Of a stretch of DNA of 23,182 nt, positions 9,488-18,135 are shown piece after piece; the first letter of the stretch is position 1, and each line of letters starts with the position of its first letter. A program made the position numbers and the translations under genes. This stretch comes from JAFAXD01 sp035472475 (GTDB lineage: Bacteria; Pseudomonadota; Alphaproteobacteria; Rhizobiales; Xanthobacteraceae), in assembly GCA_035472475.1 (NCBI GenBank), contig DATIPA010000032.1, forward strand, positions 1 to 23,182, written 5' to 3'. Below the pieces are notes generated by a model that did not search any database, was not told where the DNA came from, and saw only the letters and a list, made by a program, of their open reading frames with translations.

Positions 9488-10498
9488 TTACCGCTTTTTG
9501 CGGGCCGGAGCACGTTCGACCAGGAGTTGATCGCGCGCCAGCGTGACCATGGCCCCGGCAAGCGTGCGTCGAAAGCGCCCATCGCCGCTTTCCGCCAACG
9601 CGGCCATCAATGCCTCAAGCTTACCCAGTTCCACCGGCCCCTCGTCGCCGACACGCGCAATAGCGCGACCCAGGAGGCGCAGCGCGACCTCGGCCGGCAG
9701 TGAGCTGAACTTCGGCGCGTCGATCACAATGCCCTCGCGGGGAGCCCCCAGGCGCGCCGCAAACCGCGCGGCCGCATCAACAACTGCTTCGATCGCGGCG
9801 TCGGCGCGGCGCATGCGCAAGGCGAGCAGCGAGAGCCGCTGCGTATCGAGGCCTTCCTGCGCCAGCCGCGCGATCAGCGGGCGCAGGCGCGAACGCGCGA
9901 AACGCGGATCGCGATTCGACGGATCATCGATGAACGGCAGCGATTTCGCCGCCAGGGTCGCCAGCAGACGTGCCTTGGGGACACGCAGGAACGGCCGAAC
10001 CAGGATCATGTCGTCGACCTGCGCGCTCGCCCGCGTCATGCCGGCGAGACCGCTGATCCCGCTGCCGCGCGCCATCCGGAACAGGATGGTCTCGGCCTGA
10101 TCGTCGAGAGTATGGGCCGTGAGCACATGGCGGGCGCCGTGGCGGCGCGCCTCGCGGCGCAGCAGATCGTAGCGTGCTTCGCGCGCCTTTTCCTGAATGC
10201 CGGTGTGCGGCCCGGAATGCACCCAGCGCAGCGTTCGGTGAGGCACGCCGAGACGTTGCGCGAGGCGCTTGACCGCGGCTGCCTCGCGCCGCGCCTCGGG
10301 ACGCAGCCCGTGATCGATGGTGACGGCAATCAGCGCCGGCCCGCGCCGCAGCCGTTTGCGCCAGCGCGCGGCGAGCGCAAGCAGCGCCGTCGAGTCGGGA
10401 CCGCCGGAGACCGCGAGCAACAGTGCGCGCGCATCGGCGAGATCGGCAAAGAGAACGTCGGCTTCTGCGTCGGATAGCGGGTATTCAGCAGCCGGCAC
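9488..10498 (-). CDS. tilS: tRNA(Ile)-lysidine synthase TilS
   Basis: Essential enzyme that attaches lysine to C34 of the tRNA-Ile anticodon CAU in an ATP-dependent reaction, changing its reading from AUG to AUA. The N-terminal PP-loop ATP-pyrophosphatase domain has SGGPDS (31-36), followed by TIDHGLRPEA and HTLDDQAETILFRM, both typical of TilS. The 336 residues match the shorter alphaproteobacterial forms, which have a reduced C-terminal part compared with E. coli (432). The start at 10498 overlaps the end of cpoB by 14 bases, so the two genes are almost certainly translationally coupled. The cpoB-tilS-ftsH order is a conserved alphaproteobacterial arrangement. Confidence 0.96.
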   Translation of the reverse strand: MPAAEYPLSDAEADVLFADLADARALLLAVSGGPDSTALLALAARWRKRLRRGPALIAVTIDHGLRPEARREAAAVKRLAQRLGVPHRTLRWVHSGPHTGIQEKAREARYDLLRREARRHGARHVLTAHTLDDQAETILFRMARGSGISGLAGMTRASAQVDDMILVRPFLRVPKARLLATLAAKSLPFIDDPSNRDPRFARSRLRPLIARLAQEGLDTQRLSLLALRMRRADAAIEAVVDAAARFAARLGAPREGIVIDAPKFSSLPAEVALRLLGRAIARVGDEGPVELGKLEALMAALAESGDGRFRRTLAGAMVTLARDQLLVERAPARKKR

Positions 10499-11486
10499 GC
10501 TTTTGTTCTCGCTCGGTGGCCTGCTTTACGCTGTTCGACGCGCGCGGATACTTGTTGACGACTTCGCCCAGCGTCGCGCAGGCAAGCTCGCGCTCATGCA
10601 GGGCCGCGAGCGACTGGCCGAGGCGCAGTAACGCGTCGGGAGCCTTCGGGTGCTTTTCGTATTTTTTCGACATGTCGAGGAACGCGGTCGCGGCGTCGCG
10701 ATAATTCTGACGCTGGAACATGCTCTCGCCAAGCCAGAATTGCGCGTCCGCCGCCATCCGGTCCTTGGGGTACCGCTTGAGGAACTCGCGCAGCGTATCC
10801 TCCGCGAGCGCGTAATCCTTGCGCAGCAGATAACCATAGCCGAGATCGTAGACGTCGCGCGGCGTCTGTGCCGGGGGCTGGGTTTCGGGCGCAGCGGCTG
10901 CGCTACGTGACGGCGGTGGCGGCGGTGCATTCGTCGCGGGCCCGGGCGGCACCAGCGTGGGATCGCGCGCCGCCGCACCCGACATGGTCGAAAGATCAAG
11001 CGGCGCTCCGGCTTGGCGGCCGCCGGGAACGCCGACGTCCTCGTTGGCGACGATGGACGGCGGATTCCCGGGCGGCGGCAGCGGCCCGCGCGCCGGATAG
11101 CTCGCGTCTCCGGGCGCGCCGAGCGCACGCGGGGCTCCCGGTGCACCGGGGTTCTGACCCGGATCGAACGCATCCCCGCGTCCGCCTCCGCCCGCTCCGC
11201 TCGGCGACGGGAGCGCACCCGGGGATCGCGGCGGCGGCGCCACCGCCTGTTGCCGCGCCCCGCCTTCCTCCTGCATGCGCCGCAGCTGATTCTCGAGTTG
11301 CTGATTGCGATACTGCAGCTGCTCGATTTGGCCGGTCAGAGCACGGATCTGGCCTTCGAGCTGATCCAGCCGGACGAAAATATCGGAGCCCGAGGACTGC
11401 GCGCCGGCTGGCTGCGCAAACGCGCCGCAGAGAGCGACGAGCCCGAAAAAGCGGAGCATATGCATCATGGAGTATTGCCCGGTCAT
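10485..11486 (-). CDS. cpoB: Tol-Pal system periplasmic coordinator CpoB (YbgF)
   Basis: Periplasmic protein that in E. coli links Tol-Pal-driven outer-membrane constriction to septal peptidoglycan synthesis and binds TolA. The 333 residues show a signal peptide ending PAGA (cleavage after residue 29) and a coiled coil (about 35-75, rich in Gln/Leu/Arg heptads), which trimerises in relatives. Then follows a long Pro/Gly/Ala-rich linker (about 76-209) and three TPR-like repeats (about 210-330). The linker is far longer than in E. coli CpoB. ATG at 11486 has AGG very close upstream; ATGs at 11468, 11465 and 11459 are alternatives with a shorter n-region. It is separated from pal by the RND-patatin block and overlaps tilS. 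Confidence 0.93.
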   Translation of the reverse strand: MTGQYSMMHMLRFFGLVALCGAFAQPAGAQSSGSDIFVRLDQLEGQIRALTGQIEQLQYRNQQLENQLRRMQEEGGARQQAVAPPPRSPGALPSPSGAGGGGRGDAFDPGQNPGAPGAPRALGAPGDASYPARGPLPPPGNPPSIVANEDVGVPGGRQAGAPLDLSTMSGAAARDPTLVPPGPATNAPPPPPSRSAAAAPETQPPAQTPRDVYDLGYGYLLRKDYALAEDTLREFLKRYPKDRMAADAQFWLGESMFQRQNYRDAATAFLDMSKKYEKHPKAPDALLRLGQSLAALHERELACATLGEVVNKYPRASNSVKQATEREQKRAGC

Positions 11487-11558
11487 ACCTGGTTGAGATT
11501 AGGCGCGCGAGCCGCCGAAATTGTGACTAGTCGTTCCGGCGGCAGGCGCAAGCTACGT

Positions 11559-12740
11559 TCAATCGCGCGCGCCGACGCCGAGGTCAAACGTCGCAACGCC
11601 GGACATATCGGTCGGGCGCTGAAGCGCCTCGGGATGCCGCAGGGAGCGGACCGTATCGTTGTAGCCGGCCTGCCAGTGATCGCGCATGCTGGCCGCCGAA
11701 AATTCGTAATCCTTCGACTGCTTTTCGTAGTTCTTGGACCGGTAGATGAGATGTACGACGCTATAGACCTTGCGATCGCCGAATGAGCGAAGGAGCCTCC
11801 CTGCCTCATTGTCAAGCCATTCGGGCGGAACCTTCTCCAGCGCTTCCGCCAACGTGCGGCGCACCGTCTGCAACCGCTTGAAATTGTCGGTGTTGTAACG
11901 GGTGCGGCTTGAATATTGAATCTCCTTCTGCCGCATTATGACTTCGGCCAGGTCCGTAGGCGCGTCTCCACGCGAACTCCACAAATCAACCTGAAAGGCG
12001 ATCGTGTCACAGCGTTCGCCGGTATCGCCGCCGCTCGTGACCCATTGCAGCGGCGTGTTGGAGATCAGGCCGCCGTCCCAATACAGCTCGCCGTCGACTT
12101 CGACCGCCGGAAAGCCGGGCGGCAGCGCACCGCTGGCCATCACGTGTTCGACCTTGATCCTGCGTGTGGTGGAATCGAAATACACGAAGTTGCCGCTGCG
12201 AACGTTCACGGCACCGACGCTGAAGCGCATCTTGCCGGCGTTGAGGTAATCGAAATCAACGAGCGCCTCGAGCGTTCCGCGCAGCTGGCTGGTGTCGTAG
12301 TAGCTGGTCGCCTCGATCGTTCCGGCTGGAAAGAAGAACGGCGGTGGGACGCGCGCGCTGAAGAATCCGGGTGCGCCCTCGATGATCGCACCGCTCGCCT
12401 TGAGCTGATTGAAAAAACTGCGCGCCTGGTCGCCGCGCCAATACTGCTGCATGAGGTCGAACACGCCGAGCCCGGTCGGCGCGGTGATGCCCTCCCAGAA
12501 CGCGCGCAGCTTATCGACCCGAGTTTCCGGCGGGTTCCCGGCGATCAGCGCCGCATTGATCGCGCCGATCGAGATGCCGGCGATCCAGTCAGGCTCGAGC
12601 TTGGCTTCCGCGAGAGCCTCGTAGACCCCGGCCTGATAAGCTCCGAGCGCGCCGCCGCCCTGCAGCACCAGGGCAACGCACTCGAACGGCGGGCGCGGCA
12701 ACCCTACGTGCGACTTGGTCATCCGAGGTTGCTCGTTCAT
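11559..12740 (-). CDS. Patatin-like phospholipase
   Basis: Serine lipid hydrolase with the patatin Ser-Asp dyad, 393 residues. Visible motifs are the oxyanion-hole glycine run GGGALG (28-33), the nucleophile elbow GISIG (55-59, Ser57) and the catalytic Asp in WDGGLISNTP (Asp222). The C-terminal 150 residues resemble the DUF3734 extension common in rhizobial patatins. No signal peptide is visible, so it is cytoplasmic or peripheral on the inner membrane. The ATG at 12740 has GGAG eight bases upstream. It lies 35 bases after the RND permease on the same strand and is probably co-transcribed with the pump, suggesting a shared envelope or lipid-related role (inference). Substrate is unknown: phospholipid acyl hydrolase activity is typical of the family, but some members act on other esters. 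Confidence 0.93.
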   Translation of the reverse strand: MNEQPRMTKSHVGLPRPPFECVALVLQGGGALGAYQAGVYEALAEAKLEPDWIAGISIGAINAALIAGNPPETRVDKLRAFWEGITAPTGLGVFDLMQQYWRGDQARSFFNQLKASGAIIEGAPGFFSARVPPPFFFPAGTIEATSYYDTSQLRGTLEALVDFDYLNAGKMRFSVGAVNVRSGNFVYFDSTTRRIKVEHVMASGALPPGFPAVEVDGELYWDGGLISNTPLQWVTSGGDTGERCDTIAFQVDLWSSRGDAPTDLAEVIMRQKEIQYSSRTRYNTDNFKRLQTVRRTLAEALEKVPPEWLDNEAGRLLRSFGDRKVYSVVHLIYRSKNYEKQSKDYEFSAASMRDHWQAGYNDTVRSLRHPEALQRPTDMSGVATFDLGVGARD

Positions 12741-12775
12741 GCACGCAACTCCGTCGCTCGAGCGATTTAACACGC

Positions 12776-15700
12776 CTATGCGGGCGCAGCAGTCGCCTCG
12801 GGTCTCCTGGGCGTCTTCGCCGCGCTGCGCGCAATCCGCCACTCCTCGAACCGGCGCACCACCACATAGAACGACGGCACGAACAGCACGGCAAGGCACG
12901 TCGAGGCAAGCATGCCGCTGAACACCGCAATACCGATCGACCGGCGCGCGTTAGCACCCGCGCCGGTCGCGACCACGAGCGGTACCACACCCAGAATGAA
13001 TGCGAATGACGTCATCAAAATCGGCCGGAAACGCAAGCGTGCCGCCTCGACTGCCGCGTCGATGATCTCCATGCCTTGAGCTCGCTTCTCGCGCGCATAC
13101 TCGACGATCAGGATCGCGTTCTTGCTCGCCAGCGCAATCAGCAAGATGAGACCGATCTGGGTATACAGATTGTTGGCGACCCCGAGCCCCGTCAAGGCGC
13201 CCACGGTGCCGAGCAGCGCCAGCGGGACCGCGAGGATCACCGAGATCGGCTGGAACCAGCTTTCGTATTGGCCGGCCAGCACGAAATACACCAACAAGAT
13301 GGCCAGCGCGAAAACGTAATAGATCTGGTTGCCGACAATCTTTTCCTGATACGACATGGCGGTCCAGGCGTACCCCATGCCCGGCGGCAAGGTGTGATCA
13401 GCAATCTGCTCTATGAGACCCATGACTTGGCCGGAGCTGAATGCCTGCGCCTGCTGACCCGAGAGTGCCGCAGCCGGATAGAGATTGTAGAGGGTGATGA
13501 GCGACGGACCCTGGGCCCGATTGATCTCCAACAAGGTGCCCAGCGGCACCATCTGGCCCTGCGGGGTTCTAATTTTGAGATTGAGAAGATCGTTCGGCTG
13601 AGCTCGGAAGCGTGAATCGGCCTGTACATAGACCTGAAACACCTGGCCGAACTTGTTGAACTGCGCGACATAATTCGATCCGATATAGTCTTCCAACGCG
13701 CTGAACACCTGCCCGACGGTGACTCCGAGTTTTTCGGCCTTGTAACGATCGACATTGAGATAGATCTGCGGCGACGTCGCGCGGAACGACGTGAATATCC
13801 GCTGCACCATCGACTGCGCAGCCGCGTCGGAGATGACGGTATCGGTGACATTCTGCAGCTTGTTGAAATCGACGGTGCCATCCTTGACCTGGATCATCAG
13901 GTTGAAGCCGCCGGCGTTCCCGATGCCCTGGATCGGCGGCGGCGGAATGACGGTGGTCGCGGCCTCCGGCACCTGCGCGTCGAACTTGGCGGACAAGGTC
14001 TTGAACAGCGAGATCAGATCCTGGCCCTTGGCTTTCTCGCGCGCCGACCAGTCGTCCAAGATCACATAGGCGACGCCCGCGTTGGGCAGCGTCGCGTTGT
14101 TGTCAAGCACCGAGATGCCGCTGATCGTGATCACGTTCACGACGCCCGGCGTTGCTTTAGAAATGTCCGAAACCTGCGCCAGCGCCCGATTGGTGCGTTC
14201 GAGCGATGCGCCATCGGGCAGTTGCACATTGACCATCAGGTAGCCCTGGTCCTCGTTAGGGATGAACGCCGTCGGCACCCGCGTCATGCCCCAGAACGCA
14301 ACGCCGATGAGCGCCAACGCCACCACCACCATGAGCGGGCTCACGTTGACCATGCGGCGAATAAGGGCCGCATACCAGCGCTCGGCCTTGTCATAGACCT
14401 TGTTGAAGCCACGATAGAAAAAGTTGCGCTGCTCGGGCGGCGTCGGCGGACGCAGCCACAGCGCGCACTGCGTCGGCTTCAGGGTGGCGGCGTTGATGGC
14501 GCTGATCAGCGCCGTCGCGGCGATGACCAGCGCGAACTGCTGATACATCTGTCCGGTGAGGCCCGGCATGAATGCCGCCGGCAGGAATACCGACATCAGC
14601 ACCAAGGTAATGCCGACGACGGGACCGAACAGCTCGCCCATCGCCTTGACGGCCGCCTCGCGCCCCGACAGCCCCGTCTCCATATGACGCGCGACCCCTT
14701 CCACAATCACAATCGCGTCGTCGACCACGATGCCGATCGCCAGCACGATGGCGAACAGGGTTGAGAGGTTGACCGAAAAGCCAAGCGCCGCCATGGCGGC
14801 AAACGAGCCGATGATGGTGACCGGAACCGTGGTCGCCGGCACCAGCATCGCTTTCCAGTCCTGGAGGAACACCAGGATCACGATCAGGACCAGAATGCCC
14901 GCCTCAAACAAGGTGATCCACACCTCTTTGATCGACGCCTGCACGAACACGGTGGTGTCGTAAGGGACGGTGTAGATGAGCCCGGGCGGGAATGCCTTCT
15001 TGAGCTCGTCCATCTTGGCGCGGACCTCGCCAGCAACCTTGATCGCATTGGCGTCCGGCAACAGAAAGATTCCGATCCCGGCGGCGGGCGCATTGTTGAG
15101 ATTGAACGCCTGGCTGTAGGTCTGGGCGCCGATCTCGACCCGGCCGACGTCCTTGATGCGCGTCAGCGCCCCGGTCTGGCTGTCGATCTTCACCACGATG
15201 TTCTCGAAGTCATCCGGGTCGTTGAAGCGACCAGTGACGTCGATCGTATATTGGAAGTTCTGGCCGCTTGCCTGCGGAGGCATACCGATCACGCCGGCGG
15301 AGACTTCCTGGCTTTGATTCTTGATGGCGTTGATGACGTCGTTGGGGGTCAGCTCGCGCGACTGCAGCTGGTTCGGATCCATCCACACGCGCATGGCGTA
15401 GGCGCCGGCGCCAAAGATCGTAACGTTGCCGATGCCCGGGAGACGGGCCAGCTCGTTCTCGATGTTGATGACGCCGTAGTTGGTCAGAAACAGGCTATCG
15501 TAGCGTTTGTCCGGCGACGTCAGCGCCACAAACTCCAGCACCGAGGTGGCTTTCATCTGGGTGATGACGCCCTGGGCGGCGACCGCCTGCGGCAGCTGCG
15601 CGAGTGCCCACGCCACACGGTTCTGCACCAGGACCTGCGCCATGTTCGGATCGGTTCCGATCGCGAAGGTTACGATCAACTGGTAGGTGCCGTCGCTGGC

Positions 15701-15949
15701 GCTAGTCGACTGCATGTACAGCATGCCGGCGACGCCGTTGACCTGCTGCTCAATCGGAAGCGCGATTGTGTCCATGACCGTCTTCGCGCTCGCGCCCGGA
15801 TAGCGCGTCGTCACCGAAATCGTTGGCGGGACCACGTTGGGATATTGCGAGACCGGCAGCCGGACGAGCGAGACGAGGCCAATCAGGACAAACACCAGTG
15901 CCAGAACGTTGGAAAGAACCGGCCGCTCGATGAAGAAACGGGAGAACAT
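12776..15949 (-). CDS. HAE1-family RND multidrug efflux permease (AcrB-like)
   Basis: Inner-membrane proton-driven transporter of 1057 residues, full length for the family. The N-terminus MFSRFFIERPVLSNVLALV is the canonical HAE1 start. The proton-relay aspartates are seen in AIGIVVDDAIVIVE (Asp410-Asp411), and the lysine of the relay in LASKNAILIVEYA near residue 950. Two large periplasmic loops and twelve membrane helices follow the expected pattern. It would act with the membrane-fusion protein encoded just upstream and an outer-membrane TolC-like channel; no channel gene is adjacent, so a channel encoded elsewhere must be used. There is no strong ribosome site before the ATG. Substrate range cannot be predicted from sequence. 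No adjacent regulator gene is present. Confidence 0.97.
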   Translation of the reverse strand: MFSRFFIERPVLSNVLALVFVLIGLVSLVRLPVSQYPNVVPPTISVTTRYPGASAKTVMDTIALPIEQQVNGVAGMLYMQSTSASDGTYQLIVTFAIGTDPNMAQVLVQNRVAWALAQLPQAVAAQGVITQMKATSVLEFVALTSPDKRYDSLFLTNYGVINIENELARLPGIGNVTIFGAGAYAMRVWMDPNQLQSRELTPNDVINAIKNQSQEVSAGVIGMPPQASGQNFQYTIDVTGRFNDPDDFENIVVKIDSQTGALTRIKDVGRVEIGAQTYSQAFNLNNAPAAGIGIFLLPDANAIKVAGEVRAKMDELKKAFPPGLIYTVPYDTTVFVQASIKEVWITLFEAGILVLIVILVFLQDWKAMLVPATTVPVTIIGSFAAMAALGFSVNLSTLFAIVLAIGIVVDDAIVIVEGVARHMETGLSGREAAVKAMGELFGPVVGITLVLMSVFLPAAFMPGLTGQMYQQFALVIAATALISAINAATLKPTQCALWLRPPTPPEQRNFFYRGFNKVYDKAERWYAALIRRMVNVSPLMVVVALALIGVAFWGMTRVPTAFIPNEDQGYLMVNVQLPDGASLERTNRALAQVSDISKATPGVVNVITISGISVLDNNATLPNAGVAYVILDDWSAREKAKGQDLISLFKTLSAKFDAQVPEAATTVIPPPPIQGIGNAGGFNLMIQVKDGTVDFNKLQNVTDTVISDAAAQSMVQRIFTSFRATSPQIYLNVDRYKAEKLGVTVGQVFSALEDYIGSNYVAQFNKFGQVFQVYVQADSRFRAQPNDLLNLKIRTPQGQMVPLGTLLEINRAQGPSLITLYNLYPAAALSGQQAQAFSSGQVMGLIEQIADHTLPPGMGYAWTAMSYQEKIVGNQIYYVFALAILLVYFVLAGQYESWFQPISVILAVPLALLGTVGALTGLGVANNLYTQIGLILLIALASKNAILIVEYAREKRAQGMEIIDAAVEAARLRFRPILMTSFAFILGVVPLVVATGAGANARRSIGIAVFSGMLASTCLAVLFVPSFYVVVRRFEEWRIARSAAKTPRRPEATAAPA

Positions 15950-16041
15950 GAGGTTGCCGTAGGTTCGTTTCGCGACGTACAGGCTTTACTGGTCCGAAAA
16001 CCGGTAACGGCCTTTCAGGACATGCTCTGGCGGACGTGCCG

Positions 16042-17241
16042 TTATCCGCCGGCGGTGGAGATCTTCACCTTCTGCTTGTCGGGCTCGACCTTGCTGCTCG
16101 GAATGGCGCGCTGAATGCCGTCGATGACGACCCAATCATCAGGCTTGATCCCCGACTCGATCACTCTCAGCCCGTTATCGACTTGCCCGATGGTGACCGT
16201 GCGTTGCTCCACGACGTTGTCCTTGTTGACGACCAGCAGATAGCGACCGAGCTGGTTGGTGCCGAGCGCAGTGTCGGGAATTAGCAGTGCCGGCTCTGGA
16301 CGCCGGATCGGAACCCGGACGCGGGCGAACATGCCGGGGAGGAGCCCATAGTCCTTGTTGTCGAAAATGCCGCGCACCTGCAGGGTTCCGGTGGAGGCAT
16401 CGATCTGCGGCGCGATGTAGTCGATGACGCCCTTGTGCGGATAGCCCTCCTCGATCTGCAGGCCGATTTCTACCGGGATGTCATGCACGTCGCGAAACGT
16501 CTTGCCCAGCCGGTTGAGTGCCTCCTTGACGCGCTGCACCACCGTTTCGGCAACTTCGAAATAGACATAGATCGGATCGATCTGCACGACGCTCGCAAGT
16601 TCAGTCGGCCCCGCGACGCCGACCAGAGCGCCGACGCTGACGAGGTGGCGCGATGCAACCCCGTCGAATGGCGCCGTCACCTCGGTGTAGCCGAGATTGA
16701 TGGTCGCGACTTCGAGGTTGGCCTGCGCGCCGAGAACAGCCGCGCTGGTTTCGGCGAGCTTGGTCTTGGCATCGTCGACGCGGGATTGGGAGGCGAACTG
16801 CTGTTGGCCCAAGGTTGTCTGCCGCGTGTATTCAACCTGGGCGTTGGCCTGCGAAGCCTGATTAGATTCGAGCGTAGCTTTGGCCTGGTCGAGTTGCGCC
16901 TGATAGGTGTTCTGCTGGATGACGAACAGTGTGTCGCTTTTTTTGACGTTGGCGCCGTCGACGTATTTCTGTTGCTCCAGGAAGCCTTGCACACGGGCTT
17001 CGAGCTTCACCTCGTTATAAGCTTTGAGATTGCCGGTGAGTTCAACGTACAGGGGCACCTGTTGCTGCAGCGGCTGAGCGACCGCCACCTTGGGTGGAGG
17101 CGGTGGCACGTAGGCGTTCTGTTGACCACACGCTGTCAGCACCAGCAGTGCGGCGCAAGGTCCAAGACCGCGACAGACGCGCAGCGTGCGCCGCCCAACG
17201 CATAAGCCGCTGTGCCCGACCGACAACGACTGGTCAATCAT
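16042..17241 (-). CDS. RND efflux membrane-fusion protein (AcrA/MexA-like lipoprotein)
   Basis: Periplasmic adaptor that joins the RND permease to the outer-membrane channel. The 399 residues start MIDQSLSVGH, with a hydrophobic segment and lipobox LTAC (35-38), so the mature protein should be lipid-anchored at Cys38. A proline run (VPPPPPK) follows. Then comes the first half of the lipoyl-like domain (LEARVQGFLEQQKYVDG), an alpha-hairpin rich in Gln/Ala, the second lipoyl half (TEVTAPFDGVASRHLVSVGA) and beta-barrel/membrane-proximal domains. The start at 17241 is preferred over upstream in-frame codons because GGGGAAC lies eight bases before it. It is separated from the permease by 92 bases and from pal by a terminator, so this gene probably opens an independent RND-patatin transcript. 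Confidence 0.95.
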   Translation of the reverse strand: MIDQSLSVGHSGLCVGRRTLRVCRGLGPCAALLVLTACGQQNAYVPPPPPKVAVAQPLQQQVPLYVELTGNLKAYNEVKLEARVQGFLEQQKYVDGANVKKSDTLFVIQQNTYQAQLDQAKATLESNQASQANAQVEYTRQTTLGQQQFASQSRVDDAKTKLAETSAAVLGAQANLEVATINLGYTEVTAPFDGVASRHLVSVGALVGVAGPTELASVVQIDPIYVYFEVAETVVQRVKEALNRLGKTFRDVHDIPVEIGLQIEEGYPHKGVIDYIAPQIDASTGTLQVRGIFDNKDYGLLPGMFARVRVPIRRPEPALLIPDTALGTNQLGRYLLVVNKDNVVEQRTVTIGQVDNGLRVIESGIKPDDWVVIDGIQRAIPSSKVEPDKQKVKISTAGG

Positions 17242-17276
17242 ACTCCGTTCCCCGCGGGCCCGTTTGCGCGGTGATA

Positions 17277-17291
17277 CCATTTCGGAAATGG
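17277..17291. promoter_or_regulatory. Perfect palindrome upstream of the RND operon (candidate operator)
   Basis: CCATTTC-G-GAAATGG: 7-bp perfect arms around one base, 36 bases before the membrane-fusion-protein start. This is where a repressor of an efflux operon would be expected to bind. No regulator gene is adjacent, so the binding protein is unknown. Confidence 0.45.
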
Positions 17292-17385
17292 GAACGGAAC
17301 AGCCTCCTGCGCACGCCAAATTTGCGGCAACGCTGTCGCGGTGTCCTCAGCGGTCGAGGATCGCAGCGAATCGAGGGATCGCGCC

Positions 17386-17416
17386 AAAAGGCAACCGGCG
17401 CCCCGAAGGGCGCCGG
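17386..17416 (-). terminator. Rho-independent terminator after pal, UUCG loop
   Basis: Positions 17395-17416 form a perfect 9-bp stem, CCGGCGCCC paired with GGGCGCCGG, closed by a UUCG tetraloop in the minus-strand RNA. It is followed by UUGCC and UUUU (17386-17389). It starts 26 bases after the pal stop codon. This should end tol-pal transcription before the RND genes. Confidence 0.85.
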
Positions 17417-17442
17417 CCTGCCGTCCCCACCCCAACCGTAAA

Positions 17443-17922
17443 TTACGAACTGGCGTTGAGCACCGTGACCGCGCGCCGGTTCTGCGACCAGCACGAGATG
17501 TCGTCGCACACCGCGACCGGACGCTCCTTGCCGTAGGAAATCGTGCGCATGCGAGAGGCATCGATGCCGCGCGAGGCGAGATATTCGCGAACGTTCTGGG
17601 CGCGCTTGGCGCCGAGCGCGATATTGTATTCGCGGGTGCCGCGCTCGTCGGCGTGGCCTTCGATCGTGAAGGTGTAGCGGTTGTATTGCGCAAGCCACTG
17701 CGCCTGCTTGTCGAGGATCGCGCGCGCCTGCGGCGTCAGATCGGTTTGATCGGTCTCGAAGAATACGCGGTCGCCGACGTTGACGACAAAGTCCTGCTGA
17801 CTGCCGGGGACCGCCGCGCCCGCAAGGCCGACCTTGTCGGCTTGGCCGGCGCACGCAGCGATGGCCAGCGTCACCACGAGGGCGGCGACAAATCGCGTTG
17901 CCCGGATGAGAGGCATCGGCAT
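17443..17922 (-). CDS. pal: Peptidoglycan-associated lipoprotein Pal
   Basis: Outer-membrane lipoprotein that binds peptidoglycan and TolB, tethering the outer membrane during division. The 159 residues begin with a lipoprotein signal ending IAAC (lipidated Cys24), then a short linker. The OmpA_C domain (about 50-155) follows, with the diaminopimelate-binding loop GHADERGTREYN (89-100) and the conserved helix ALGAKRAQNVREYL. Two cysteines (139 and 144) near the end could form a disulfide. The ATG at 17922 is chosen because GGGAG lies eight bases upstream; the in-frame ATG at 17937 lacks a good site. A 275-base gap separates it from tolB, enough for a private promoter. Confidence 0.96.
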   Translation of the reverse strand: MPMPLIRATRFVAALVVTLAIAACAGQADKVGLAGAAVPGSQQDFVVNVGDRVFFETDQTDLTPQARAILDKQAQWLAQYNRYTFTIEGHADERGTREYNIALGAKRAQNVREYLASRGIDASRMRTISYGKERPVAVCDDISCWSQNRRAVTVLNASS

Positions 17923-18077
17923 TCCAGCGACTCCCATTGGATTTTCGACCGGAGGTCGCCCCGATCGCTCGCTTGCCTAAGGTCTACCAGGGCGGTGGTT
18001 AAGCGAAGGTTCCGTCAACCATGATCTTGCAGCTGAGCCCCCCTTCCGATCCCCAGATCCGACGGAAAGTATGAACA

Positions 18078-18096
18078 ATGGTTAATGCCTTGTGAA
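18078..18096 (-). promoter_or_regulatory. CtrA-like box upstream of pal
   Basis: The minus strand reads TTCA, 7 bases, TTAACCAT, matching the CtrA pattern TTAA-N7-TTAAC at eight of nine positions. It lies in the tolB-pal gap, about 155 bases before pal. CtrA is the cell-cycle response regulator of alphaproteobacteria. The site is a prediction by pattern only. The rest of the gap (17923-18197) has no coding content I can support. Confidence 0.35.
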
Positions 18097-18135
18097 GGCG
18101 GCAACATCGCGGCAGCGCATCAACTCCTGCTCGAC

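Noticed and set aside
11511..11543. GCCGCCG/CGGCGGC arms between the patatin gene and cpoB
   Set aside because: The loop is about 19 bases and no U run follows, so it is a poor terminator; likely chance in GC-rich DNA.
16005..16044. TAACGGC/GCCGTTA arms around the end of the membrane-fusion-protein gene
   Set aside because: Short arms with a long loop and overlap of the stop codon; no U run, so not called as a terminator.
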